Shown here one piece after another: positions 24,535 to 33,183 of a stretch of DNA of 64,000 nt. This DNA is from Sphingobacteruim zhuxiongii. Lineage in GTDB: Bacteria > Bacteroidota > Bacteroidia > Sphingobacteriales > Sphingobacteriaceae. Every line of letters begins with the position of its first letter. The stretch's first letter is position 1. A program made the position numbers and the translations under genes. The notes under the pieces were generated by a model, which saw nothing but the letters and a program-made list of their open reading frames with translations, was not told the origin of the DNA and did no database searches. The DNA lies in contig NZ_CP045652.1 in NCBI RefSeq assembly GCF_009557615.1, forward strand, positions 1,550,001 through 1,614,000. Reading direction: 5' to 3'.

Positions 24535-26436
24535 TTAAGCGCTATCAAGGTTAAAATTCTGACCATCATATGCTCCTCGCTCTTTCCCACTCACATAACG
24601 TTTTTGAATTTCAAATAAACCTTGTTCTGCCCATGAAACTGCGTTATTATTCTGAGTTCTTAGAATATTATCCTTGTTTACCATTTGTCCTTCTTCCGGA
24701 ATTCCATAGAAATAAAGTTGTAAGTTTTCGTTCAATCCTGTCGGTTTTCCAAATTCGTCCAATTCAATTGCTCCCGTTCGGTAGCTATCATTGATCCATT
24801 CTTTAATAATACTTTTTTCAAGCATTCGATCAAACAGACTATTATTGTTTAATCTAAGATTCCCTTTTGGTACCCGAGCGTTCAATAGGAATTGAAAGTC
24901 TTTCTCGATATACTTATTTTTTAGGCGAATACTATTTCCACTTTGTGTAACCGACGGCATCTCTGAAAACAGAAAATTGATGTATCCCTCGCGCATCAAA
25001 CAAAAGAACTTCTCAGAGACTTCCCGAGGAGGGCCATATGCTAAATGGTTGATGTTAGGTGCCCAACGATCGAGAAATGCTTTCTGTGATTCGGCTGTAA
25101 ATCCTACCTCATTATACAGCTTAACAATTTGCTCATAGCCTTCGCGAAGTGCGCCAATTGCTGCGGCCATTGGGCTTTGAAATTCGCCAAATTCTGTCAT
25201 TTGCATGCAGTAATTGCTTAGATCCACTACAAATTCTTGAAAATTGCTGTCCGAGGGTAATTTCGAATGTGAGAATGGATCCATCAGCGCATTTAAGCTA
25301 AAATATTTCTCCGCTTTATCGTCCTTTAAGAAATTTAGAACTGCTTCCTTATCCATTTCTTTAAAATTGGGGATCAAGGGGTAAAAAGCATATTTGACTT
25401 CCATATCTAAAAGCGGAATTACTTCATTTAAAAAGTCTACTTTTTTATTTTCGGCAATCAATTCGGATAGCCAAGTATCATTCAAAAAGGTAAGTTTTCT
25501 TTTTTTCGTGTTTGAAAATGGATTGCCTGGTAAGTTAGGTAAGCTGCGACGAGAAAAAGGAAACATAATTGGCTCTTTACCGGAGCTTAGATAATGGTAT
25601 TCTTCGTCTTTTTTATAAAAAATTCCTCCACGACCCTCCGTCAATTCAAGCATCGCGTCCAAAAAGGTTAACCCGGTTCCCCAAACAGCCACTTCTGCAC
25701 GTGCTGGAATCTCATTTAGTTTGTCAATAGGATAAATCTCATCAATAATAGAATAGCCCGCATTTTGATTTGATTTTAAATAAGAAAAGCTAGTATTCTG
25801 ATAGGAGTGACCTGTTGCAAACAATATTGAATCGTAATGGAAAGGAATGTCTTGCGCTTTAGCTTTTAAGGAAAATTGATCTTCTTCAATATCAAGATCA
25901 ATAATATCCTCTTTCAATAAGTGCACAATAATTTGAGGATGCTTTTCTTTGATGATAGACATACATGCGTCAAGAAAATAGTAGCCAAGTAATTCGCGTG
26001 TGCATAGGTGATCCCATTTAACTTCCTGACTCGAGTTGCTATATTTCTGTAACCAACCTATCAAATTTAACTTATTTGAATGCTGGTCTTCATCCTCATG
26101 CTGTTCCCAACAAGTGATCTCTGCTATACATCGGTTGACTAAGAAATAGGATGGTAAATCGGTGTTAAAGTGTGGGCCTGTTGCGAAATTACGGTTATCA
26201 TTGTACCAATGTACATTCAATTTTTTATCCTTAAACTGTGGTTGTTTTAGGTAATCTTTAGCTCGACTTAGAAAGCTGTCTAATGCGTAGAATCCTTTTG
26301 GACCGCCACCGACAATTGCAATATAAGGTTCGTTTTCGCAATACTCTTCTAGCTGCTCAACAGAGCATATCAACGAATCAATCTCGTTGGGCAAATTAAG
26401 AAGAGCTGAATCCAAGTTTGATGAATCCCAAATCAT
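24535..26436 (-). CDS. FAD/NAD(P)-binding protein (NAD_binding_9 type)
   Basis: A 633-residue soluble protein. An FAD/NAD(P) dinucleotide-binding loop, IAIVGGGPKGFYALD, lies at about 39-53. A second nucleotide-binding strand, AVWGTGLTFLDAML, lies near 255, and ATGHSYQ is the usual link between the halves. The order matches the NAD_binding_9 family of long flavoproteins with mostly unknown substrates. A 60-residue C-terminal extension ends in KERGAYDGQNFNLDSA. It has a near-consensus promoter and is followed by a 30-residue peptide gene with a similar tail. Function unknown. Confidence 0.82.
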   Translation of the reverse strand: MIWDSSNLDSALLNLPNEIDSLICSVEQLEEYCENEPYIAIVGGGPKGFYALDSFLSRAKDYLKQPQFKDKKLNVHWYNDNRNFATGPHFNTDLPSYFLVNRCIAEITCWEQHEDEDQHSNKLNLIGWLQKYSNSSQEVKWDHLCTRELLGYYFLDACMSIIKEKHPQIIVHLLKEDIIDLDIEEDQFSLKAKAQDIPFHYDSILFATGHSYQNTSFSYLKSNQNAGYSIIDEIYPIDKLNEIPARAEVAVWGTGLTFLDAMLELTEGRGGIFYKKDEEYHYLSSGKEPIMFPFSRRSLPNLPGNPFSNTKKRKLTFLNDTWLSELIAENKKVDFLNEVIPLLDMEVKYAFYPLIPNFKEMDKEAVLNFLKDDKAEKYFSLNALMDPFSHSKLPSDSNFQEFVVDLSNYCMQMTEFGEFQSPMAAAIGALREGYEQIVKLYNEVGFTAESQKAFLDRWAPNINHLAYGPPREVSEKFFCLMREGYINFLFSEMPSVTQSGNSIRLKNKYIEKDFQFLLNARVPKGNLRLNNNSLFDRMLEKSIIKEWINDSYRTGAIELDEFGKPTGLNENLQLYFYGIPEEGQMVNKDNILRTQNNNAVSWAEQGLFEIQKRYVSGKERGAYDGQNFNLDSA

Positions 26437-26842
26437 ATATAGTAATTCTGAAATATATCGGATGCGTTATCCTTAAATAAGAGCTGATAAAGGCAGCTCA
26501 GTTAGTGTTTATTTAAAATTAGATATTTTCTGATTAAATAAGAAATGATTTTAATTTTTTACAGATAGTAATGTTGTAAAATAAGTATAGTAAAAGGGTT
26601 TGTATTTGTGTTATTTTTAAAAAGTATAGCATTTTATTGAAAAATACCTATAAAGATAGGTGTTTAAACATTTCTTTTAGAGAAACAATGTTTCACTATT
26701 ATAGTTGGGTTCAATAAATAAAATCATCTATAGCAAAGCGGCAGTCTGTTGTTTTTGTAGGCTGCCGCTCGACATTATTTCGAAAGATAATTAGATACTG
26801 ACTAATCGTGGATTATGTTAATCTCCAATAGCGTCTTTAAGA
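26437..26842. other. AT-rich gap with small inverted repeats
   Basis: This 406-base gap separates two reverse-strand genes. It holds a hairpin AGCGGCAG/CTGCCGCT (26737-26769), the likely terminator of the luciferase-like gene. It also has a short perfect inverted repeat ACCTAT/ATAGGT (26646-26661) and a near-consensus -7 element TATATTTC just before the FAD gene. No open frame of interest was seen. Confidence 0.5.
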
Positions 26843-27844
26843 TTATTGATTTATGCTCGAGAAAGCATCAGCAATGATTTTGAAAGCACGTAGTCGTTTT
26901 TCATCATCGAAAATATTATTGGTTACCATAAATTCTTTTGCGTGCAATTCTGCTGCAAATAGTTTAATATCCTTTGCTATTTTCTCTTGCGTTCCAATAA
27001 ATGTACAAGATGTCATACTTGACACGGCTTGTTCAATTTCTGCTATTCCCGCATAAATTGGCTTTTCTGTAGGTGCTGACAATGGCAGTCGTCTATTGGT
27101 AATGATCCCTGCGAACATATTAAATAAGCTATTTGCCAGGAGTTCTGCTGCTTCTTGCGTATCAGCCGCAACGACATTCGCACAAACCATAAAATAAGGT
27201 TCTTGTAAATCTACAGAAGGCTTGAAGTGGGTTCTGTAGATTAATGCCGCTTGTTGCAACATTGCCGGGGCGAAATGGGCAGCGAATGCATAGGGGAGGC
27301 CTAGTTCAGCAGCTAAGTAAGCGCTATCTGTGCTTGATCCTAAAATCCAAATGGGTACATCGCAGCCTTCGCCAGGAAACGCACGCACTTTAGACATTGC
27401 ATTTTCTTCACTAAAATATTGTTGTAAGGCGAGCACGTCGTCACGAAAGTAAAATTGAGTGTTTATATTATTTCGTCGTAGTGCCATCGCTGTACCTTGA
27501 TCTGTACCAGGAGCACGCCCTAAACCAAGATCTATGCGACCAGGATAGATGCTTTCTAAGGTTCCAAATTGTTCGGCAATGACTAATGGGGAGTGGTTAG
27601 GGAGCATTACTCCGCCGGAGCCTACCCGTATATTCTTGGTATGGCTTGCAATATGGCCGATGAGGACAGAAGTCGCGGAACTTGCTACAAATTCCATATT
27701 ATGATGCTCCGCCAACCAGATCCGCGTATAACCAAGGTTGTCAATGCATTGGGCACCTAATTTTGCGCGTTCTATTGCTTGTGCAACGGTTTTGTTTTTA
27801 GCAACGTTGGCTAATTCTAAAAGAGAATATTTTATCTGCTCCAT
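26843..27844 (-). CDS. Luciferase-like flavin-dependent oxidoreductase
   Basis: A 333-residue LLM-class FMN-dependent monooxygenase of the YhbW type. Family features are NLGYTRIWLAEHHNMEFVAS, RVGSGGVMLPNHSPLVIAEQ and GRIDLGLGRAPGTD. The later WILGSSTDSAYLAAELGLPY is also typical. The substrate is not known; members act on alkanes, sulfonates or unknown compounds with a partner flavin reductase. The -7 promoter element ends 4 bases before the ATG, so a leaderless transcript is probable. Confidence 0.9.
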   Translation of the reverse strand: MEQIKYSLLELANVAKNKTVAQAIERAKLGAQCIDNLGYTRIWLAEHHNMEFVASSATSVLIGHIASHTKNIRVGSGGVMLPNHSPLVIAEQFGTLESIYPGRIDLGLGRAPGTDQGTAMALRRNNINTQFYFRDDVLALQQYFSEENAMSKVRAFPGEGCDVPIWILGSSTDSAYLAAELGLPYAFAAHFAPAMLQQAALIYRTHFKPSVDLQEPYFMVCANVVAADTQEAAELLANSLFNMFAGIITNRRLPLSAPTEKPIYAGIAEIEQAVSSMTSCTFIGTQEKIAKDIKLFAAELHAKEFMVTNNIFDDEKRLRAFKIIADAFSSINQ

Positions 27845-27848
27845 CTTT

Positions 27849-27856
27849 CAAAGATA
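27849..27856 (-). promoter_or_regulatory. -7 element TATCTTTG of the luciferase-like gene
   Basis: A perfect TAnnTTTG match on the reverse strand, ending 4 bases from the start codon. The same octamer drives the PhnA-like operon. Confidence 0.62.
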
Positions 27857-27897
27857 AGCGCAAAATCAAAGCAGTATTGTAATAGAATTGTAGGATT

Positions 27898-29082
27898 TTA
27901 TCGTAAACGGCGACAAGCAATTGCTATATAATTGTTGTCTAAGTCACTGGTGAAGAATAAATAGACTTGTCCACCATCTTTAATTTTGTGTTTTTTACGA
28001 ATGAGTTCAACCTTATCGGGGAAATTGCGAGTGGCAACATTCGCCTGTGGATAAGGGTTGTTTTTTTTGAATAAGCCGTAGGGTATCACTTCCATGACTT
28101 CAAAGATACGTCCAGGGAAATCTGGATTAAACTTATCCGCAGTATAAAGGTGGGCGTGTTGATGAAGTTTTCCTAGTCCAAAATACTTGCCTACAATTTT
28201 GAACGCTCCAGCTTTGCTGATCGCGACATCTGGGTCATAAAGGTATTTCTGTGGAAGAGAAAATCGACTGATAGTACCTCTTTCTTCCGAATATGTAAAT
28301 TCAAAATCTTGGAGCTGATCATGAAAAAGGCGAATTGCTTTAATTATTGGCTCACCAATGAAATCCCGTTCTTGTATAAAAAGAAGCTCTTTGCAGTCGT
28401 TATCCAAGCTAACTACATAAACATATTTCACATGAGATAAACTGGAGAGCGCAGTCGAAATATCCAGTAGTGGCGCAAGTTTAGAAATGATAACACTTGC
28501 CTTTTTGAAAAACAATTGCTGATTTGCGACTATATTAGGTTCGCAATCTTCGAGTAGAAAGACTTTTCCTTGATTTACGCGTCGAGAAGGGTCAACGTAG
28601 ATGTAATCAAAGGCGTTGTCTTCGCTTTCCTGCAGATATTTGATACCATCGGTTACTACACAATGTAAATTGTTTACACGAAGTATTTTAGCATTGTAAG
28701 CGACGATCTCTGATAGTTTGGCGTTGAGTTCACAATGAATAACTTCAGCGGCTTCTTGTGCTAAATAACAACTGTCGACACTAAAGCCTCCGGTCAAGTC
28801 AATAACCCGTGTACCATTATCAATTAACGTTTGTTTGATTAATGCGGTATGTTCCGAAGAGCACTGCTCCAGGTTTAGTTTGTCAGGATAGTAAATGCTG
28901 TCACTAAATGCCCACGTGGGTAACTTACGTACGCTTCGCTGCCATCCATCAATTTGTGCGGCAAGCTCCGCTGAGGAAACAGAAGGAAATGGACTTTTCT
29001 TTAAAGCAATTTCTGTGGGCGATTTTTCCCGATTTGCTTTAATAAATTGTTGAACTTCTTCTGTTAGTAGATTTCTATTCAT
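27898..29082 (-). CDS. Class I SAM-dependent RNA methyltransferase-like protein with THUMP-like domain
   Basis: A 394-residue protein with a Rossmann-fold methyltransferase domain: motif I as VIDLTGGFSVDSCYLA at about 93-108, and the catalytic-loop motif DPSRR at 164-168. The second half is a THUMP-like domain of the type annotated as such in Bacteroidota. The closest described relatives methylate RNA guanine or adenine; the target is not known. The start codon overlaps the stop of the aspartate kinase gene by 8 bases, so the two are translated together. Confidence 0.86.
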   Translation of the reverse strand: MNRNLLTEEVQQFIKANREKSPTEIALKKSPFPSVSSAELAAQIDGWQRSVRKLPTWAFSDSIYYPDKLNLEQCSSEHTALIKQTLIDNGTRVIDLTGGFSVDSCYLAQEAAEVIHCELNAKLSEIVAYNAKILRVNNLHCVVTDGIKYLQESEDNAFDYIYVDPSRRVNQGKVFLLEDCEPNIVANQQLFFKKASVIISKLAPLLDISTALSSLSHVKYVYVVSLDNDCKELLFIQERDFIGEPIIKAIRLFHDQLQDFEFTYSEERGTISRFSLPQKYLYDPDVAISKAGAFKIVGKYFGLGKLHQHAHLYTADKFNPDFPGRIFEVMEVIPYGLFKKNNPYPQANVATRNFPDKVELIRKKHKIKDGGQVYLFFTSDLDNNYIAIACRRLR

Positions 29083-30343
29083 CTTTGTTTTTCACCAACA
29101 TCTGGCAGGTATAACTATCCTTAAGTTCGCGAATAATTTCCTTATTTACCAATACTCGATCAATAGTTTCTTGATTGTAGTATCGGATGGTGATTAATTC
29201 AAGGCCTGTTGCAACAGATACTTTATAGCGTTTCTCTAGTTGCTCTAGGAGGGTCCATACATTTTCGCCAGTATCATCCACACTCACACTGAAGCTAATA
29301 GCAGAGTTGTGCATCATATTGATTTTTATACGATTTTTATGAAATGCGTTAAATATAGAACTCAAATTATCCTCGACAATGAAAGAAAAATCGCGCGGTT
29401 GAATATTGATAAAAACCTGATTTACTTTAAATATAAATGAAGGGACAGGTAATGTCTGATTTGTTGTCTTAATTTGAGTTCCTGGAGCATCCGGATTTAA
29501 GAAAGAACGTACATTGAGCGTAATCTTCTTATTTTGAAGCGGTTTAATCGTTTTTGGGTGGATTACCGTTGCTCCATAATAAGTCAGTTCGATAGCGTCA
29601 GTATAAGAAAGTTCAGGAATAAGTTCTGTTTGATCGAACCATTTAGGGTCCGCATTAAGCACGCCTGGTACATCCTTCCAGATGGTAATATTTTCGGCAT
29701 TTAGGCTTGCAGCAAATATTGCCGCAGAGTAATCTGAACCTTCGCGACCTAATGTTGTCGTGAAGTTCTCTGACGTTGATCCTATATATCCTTGAGTGAC
29801 GATAATATGCTCATCCAAAACAGATGGCAATTCTTTACGGATCTTTTCTTCCGTTTTTACCCAATCGACATTTGCCTCTCGGTGCGTGTTATCCGTAAGA
29901 ATATAATCACGAGCATCTACCCATTTGATTGGTAAACTACGGTATTGTCCGTATCCAGCAATAATCTTAGTTGATAAAAGTTCGCCAATCGAGACGATTT
30001 GATCAAATAAATAATCATAATCATCCTGCGGCTCCTCCTCTAGAATCCATTCAATTTCGACAAAGGTATTAGCGATATCATCAAAGATAGGATTAGATTT
30101 ATCCTCAAATAACTCATTTAATACTTGGAAATGCTCGTTTTTTAAGTCTTCCAATAAGGCAAATGCATCTGAAGTCTTCTTTACATAGCTATCGGTAATC
30201 TTGGCTAACTTATCCGTAGTTTTTCCAATAGCCGAGACAACAACCAATAGTTCGGAATTTTTGTATTTTTCTATAATAGAAACTACATTTTTGATGTTTT
30301 CTGAACTCTTAACAGAGGCACCTCCAAATTTAAAAACTTGCAT
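29075..30343 (-). CDS. lysC: Aspartate kinase (monofunctional)
   Basis: A 422-residue enzyme that phosphorylates aspartate, the first step to lysine, threonine and methionine. The kinase start KFGGASV is at 5-11. The stretch TTLGREGSDYSAAIFA contains the conserved substrate-binding residues, and HPKTIKPLQNK closes the catalytic domain. C-terminal ACT domains follow (FINIQPRDFSFIVEDN and later) and would sense lysine or threonine. It is not fused to homoserine dehydrogenase. It is followed by the overlapping methyltransferase-like gene. Confidence 0.9.
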   Translation of the reverse strand: MQVFKFGGASVKSSENIKNVVSIIEKYKNSELLVVVSAIGKTTDKLAKITDSYVKKTSDAFALLEDLKNEHFQVLNELFEDKSNPIFDDIANTFVEIEWILEEEPQDDYDYLFDQIVSIGELLSTKIIAGYGQYRSLPIKWVDARDYILTDNTHREANVDWVKTEEKIRKELPSVLDEHIIVTQGYIGSTSENFTTTLGREGSDYSAAIFAASLNAENITIWKDVPGVLNADPKWFDQTELIPELSYTDAIELTYYGATVIHPKTIKPLQNKKITLNVRSFLNPDAPGTQIKTTNQTLPVPSFIFKVNQVFINIQPRDFSFIVEDNLSSIFNAFHKNRIKINMMHNSAISFSVSVDDTGENVWTLLEQLEKRYKVSVATGLELITIRYYNQETIDRVLVNKEIIRELKDSYTCQMLVKNKDE

Positions 30344-30348
30344 TTATA

Positions 30349-31206
30349 CTAATGTGTTGAATGATAATACTCTTTTACTTGTTTAATGTAATTCTTCCCA
30401 GTTTCCGTCATGACGTCTTGCACGGCATCGAAAGGTATAATTACCGTTGTAGTCCCTGCCGCATACGGTTTTATCTCGTACTGATTGTAATGAAAAAAGA
30501 CACCTTCTTTATTGATGCCGTAATTGGCAGCTAGTGCGAATTTCCCATTTTCGAAAAAATAAGACTTCTCTAAACTTGCAGTATCAGATAGTCCTTCTTC
30601 TTTGCGAAAGAACTTCTCTGCAATTTTAGTAAATTCTTTCATCTTATTCTCGGAAATAAAGGTATTTAATGCCAGTTTTTGATAATTTTCTAGATCATAT
30701 ACATTAAGAAGCTCAAAAGTATTGCCGTGCGCCCCGCCTGAATACTCATAAGTCATGTTTTTTAACGTAATTAACTGTGGCGTATACATCAAAACTTCAA
30801 CATCAGTAATTTTAGACCAAGGAAGATTGTAGTTTACCTCATTTTCTTCGATAAAATTCCCATATCCTTCAATAAAGTTGTCTGTATACTGGTCTATGGA
30901 TTGTTCCCCATCTAGCAAGATCGTTTGGTTGATTAAACTATTCATGCTACTATCCGCAAAATCTGGATAAGAAACTTGAATATAGGTAGTGTCAATTTCA
31001 CCATTATTTTCAGAGAAATATTGGCTTATTTTCTTTATTTCCTGCTTTTTATAGGATACCGTATCTGTACGGACAGCTGTTGTGACGCCCTTCTTACTTA
31101 TTTTTGTGTTCTCAGCTTGATTACTTTGGCAAGCAACGAAGCTGAAACCTAGGATGCCAAGAACTAGCGCCGTGTGTTTAGTGTTTTTTAAAATCAATTG
31201 AAACAT
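30349..31206 (-). CDS. RsiV-like lipoprotein with DUF4163/DUF3298 domains
   Basis: A 285-residue lipoprotein. The signal TALVLGILGFSFVAC ends in a lipobox with cysteine 26. The mature part has a DUF4163 segment (IDTTYIQVSYPDFAD) and a DUF3298 domain recognisable by YEYSGGAHGNTFELL and later QYEIKPYAAGTTTVIIPF. Related domains occur in the anti-sigma factor RsiV, where they bind lysozyme; no sigma factor is nearby. Its start overlaps the GNAT gene by 29 bases, an unusual depth for a signal peptide gene, but the signal needs this start. Confidence 0.86.
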   Translation of the reverse strand: MFQLILKNTKHTALVLGILGFSFVACQSNQAENTKISKKGVTTAVRTDTVSYKKQEIKKISQYFSENNGEIDTTYIQVSYPDFADSSMNSLINQTILLDGEQSIDQYTDNFIEGYGNFIEENEVNYNLPWSKITDVEVLMYTPQLITLKNMTYEYSGGAHGNTFELLNVYDLENYQKLALNTFISENKMKEFTKIAEKFFRKEEGLSDTASLEKSYFFENGKFALAANYGINKEGVFFHYNQYEIKPYAAGTTTVIIPFDAVQDVMTETGKNYIKQVKEYYHSTH

Positions 31207-31636
31207 TTATCCATTCCCCATCTAAAGTTGTGTCGTATTTTTTGTAAAAGTTTATTGCTGGTTCGTTCCAGTCCAAAACCTGCCACATCATTCCGCTGTA
31301 GCCTTCTGCTTTAGCAAACGCAATGGTATGGTCTAATAGTATTTTTCCGAAGCCTTTTCCTCGTACCTCCTCCGTTACAATTAGGTCTTCAAGGTATAAT
31401 CGACGACCCTTCCACGTAGAGTATCGGATATAATAGAGCGACATGCCAACAATCTTTCCTTGATATATTCCAACGAAAGCTCCCCATACGGGATGTTCAC
31501 CAAAACCTGATTCTTCAAACTCCTCCATGCTAACAGTTACCTGTTCAGGTGCCCGCTCATATAAAGCAAGCTCCTTAATTAACTCCAATAAGTGCGGACA
31601 GTCCGTTCGCTCGGCTTTGCGAATTTCTAATTCCAT
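31178..31636 (-). CDS. GNAT-family N-acetyltransferase (diamine acetyltransferase-like)
   Basis: A 152-residue cytoplasmic acetyltransferase. Motif A with RGKGFGKILLDHTIAFAK is the acetyl-CoA site, and the tail MWQVLDWNEPAINFYKKYDT is typical of the group with spermidine/spermine acetyltransferases. Likely substrates are polyamines or other small amines, not proven. It follows the yggS stop codon without a gap and overlaps the lipoprotein gene downstream, so the three form one operon. Confidence 0.9.
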   Translation of the reverse strand: MELEIRKAERTDCPHLLELIKELALYERAPEQVTVSMEEFEESGFGEHPVWGAFVGIYQGKIVGMSLYYIRYSTWKGRRLYLEDLIVTEEVRGKGFGKILLDHTIAFAKAEGYSGMMWQVLDWNEPAINFYKKYDTTLDGEWINVSIDFKKH

Positions 31637-32326
31637 TTAATTGTTTTTGTAATGTTTGATAACACGCTTGCCAAATATCGTACTGCCTAAGCGTACCATA
31701 TTACTCCCTTGCTCAATGGCAAGTGTGTAGTCTGAAGACATTCCCATGGATAGCGTGTCGAAACTATCTTCTTTTCGGAAGTAGGTTGCTTTAATACCAT
31801 CGAAAAGCATTTTGAGCTCATAGAATTCTTCCTTGACAATACGTTCATTTTCAGTATTACTTGCAATCCCCATCAATCCGCGAATTCGGATATTTTTTAA
31901 AGTACTGAATGCTTCGTCGCGAAATAATTCAATCAATTCGGCATGATCTAATCCAAATTTGGTGTCCTCGTCTGCGATAAACACCTGTAACAAGCAGTCG
32001 ATTATTCGGTTGTTTTTCAACGCATGTTTATTGATTTCTTCCAGGACTTTTAGCGAGTCTACCGAGTGGATTAAGTGCACAAAGGGGGCAATGTATTTTA
32101 CTTTATTGGTTTGTAAATGCCCTACTAAATGCCATTCAATATCTTTTGGTAGCTCTTCATATTTTGCGACCAGTTCTTGAACTTGGTTTTCACCGAAAGC
32201 ACGCTGACCGGCATTATAGGCCTCAAGAATATCCTCGTTAGGTTTTGTTTTAGAGATAGCAATTAATTGAACGCCGATGGGATCTAATTCCTTATGTAGC
32301 TCGTTGATGTTGGATGTAATGCTCAT
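31637..32326 (-). CDS. yggS: YggS-family pyridoxal phosphate homeostasis protein
   Basis: A 229-residue PLP-binding protein with the TIM-barrel fold of alanine racemase. PLP binds to K26 in LIAISKTKPNEDILEAYNAG. The blocks FGENQVQEL, WHLVGHLQTNK and LSMGMSSDYTLAIEQGSNMV are all present. It keeps cellular PLP in balance and has no proven catalytic reaction. It is the first gene of a unit with the GNAT and RsiV-like lipoprotein genes. Confidence 0.93.
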   Translation of the reverse strand: MSITSNINELHKELDPIGVQLIAISKTKPNEDILEAYNAGQRAFGENQVQELVAKYEELPKDIEWHLVGHLQTNKVKYIAPFVHLIHSVDSLKVLEEINKHALKNNRIIDCLLQVFIADEDTKFGLDHAELIELFRDEAFSTLKNIRIRGLMGIASNTENERIVKEEFYELKMLFDGIKATYFRKEDSFDTLSMGMSSDYTLAIEQGSNMVRLGSTIFGKRVIKHYKNN

Positions 32327-32381
32327 ATTGTTTTGGGATTCACTTCGAATTTTTATAGGAAGCTATGTGCCAGCTTTTCCG

Positions 32382-32389
32382 TATTTTTG
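32382..32389 (+). promoter_or_regulatory. -7 element TATTTTTG of the DUF4296-mutS2 unit
   Basis: A perfect TAnnTTTG match 14 bases before the chosen ATG. It falls downstream of an earlier in-frame ATG, so it excludes that longer start. Confidence 0.65.
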
Positions 32390-32403
32390 TACAAATTTAC
32401 AAA

Positions 32404-33180
32404 ATGCAACGATTAATATTTGGTTTCATCCTGTTGTTTTTTATTACTTCTTCTTGTAAGAAGGGACTGCCTCAAGGAATTTTGAAAGAAGATACCATGG
32501 CTGAGCTTCTTGGGGAAGTCCATGTGTTAGATGGATATCTGACCACAATCCCTATCGATAGTGCAAAAAAACTTCGTGACCCACTTTATAATGAGTTGTT
32601 TACAAAATACGGGTTGGACTCTGTATCCTTTACAAAGAATGTAGATTATTACTATGGTAATCCAGACTTATCAGTTGCAACATATGACAAAGTCATCAAA
32701 GATTTGCAGGAAAAGGAGAGTGCTTTTGTTAAAGAAGACTCCATCCGCAATGCAATATTTTCGGATAGTGTACGCATGGTTAATTTTCAAAATATGAGAT
32801 GGCAATCAAGCTTTAATTCATTGATGAATGCGAAAGCTGATACGTTACCTTATGGGATTGCTGAGGCCACTCGACGGAGCTTAACATCGACCGGATTGGA
32901 TGTCATCTGGCGAAATAATATTTATGAAAAACCAACTGTGAGTGCTGCTACAGTGAACCCGCCGCAAACGGGTAGTACGCAAGCAGCACCAAATGTTAGC
33001 AGCCCACAGGCAAAACCTGAAGAGCTTAAAGTAGAAGAGGAGGCTCCTCAAGCGCAGCCTCAGGAAGTTAAGCCAGTGGATAATGGAAGGCCTACAGATA
33101 TTAGGCGTCCATTGCAAGCGCCTGACGGGTCGCAGTTGAAAGAGGTAAAGCCTAGAAAGCCTTTGCCGACAATACAATAA
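32404..33180 (+). CDS. DUF4296-domain lipoprotein
   Basis: A 258-residue lipoprotein. The chosen start gives a clean signal MQRLIFGFILLFFITSSC with the lipidated cysteine at residue 18; the promoter lies upstream of this ATG but after an earlier one. The DUF4296 domain spans about 20-115 (ILKEDTMAELLGEVHVLDGY). The tail from about 180 is rich in Pro, Gln and Glu and probably unfolded. DUF4296 proteins are common in Bacteroidota and of unknown role. The stop is followed 3 bases later by mutS2. Confidence 0.88.
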   Translation: MQRLIFGFILLFFITSSCKKGLPQGILKEDTMAELLGEVHVLDGYLTTIPIDSAKKLRDPLYNELFTKYGLDSVSFTKNVDYYYGNPDLSVATYDKVIKDLQEKESAFVKEDSIRNAIFSDSVRMVNFQNMRWQSSFNSLMNAKADTLPYGIAEATRRSLTSTGLDVIWRNNIYEKPTVSAATVNPPQTGSTQAAPNVSSPQAKPEELKVEEEAPQAQPQEVKPVDNGRPTDIRRPLQAPDGSQLKEVKPRKPLPTIQ

Positions 33181-33183
33181 AAC

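Noticed and set aside
26843..27844. Luciferase-like gene as part of the flavoprotein-peptide unit
   Set aside because: A 406-base gap with a terminator-like hairpin and a separate promoter lies between them, so a common operon is not supported.
32365..32403. Longer start for the DUF4296 lipoprotein
   Set aside because: It adds 13 residues before a perfect lipoprotein signal, and the -7 element lies inside that stretch.
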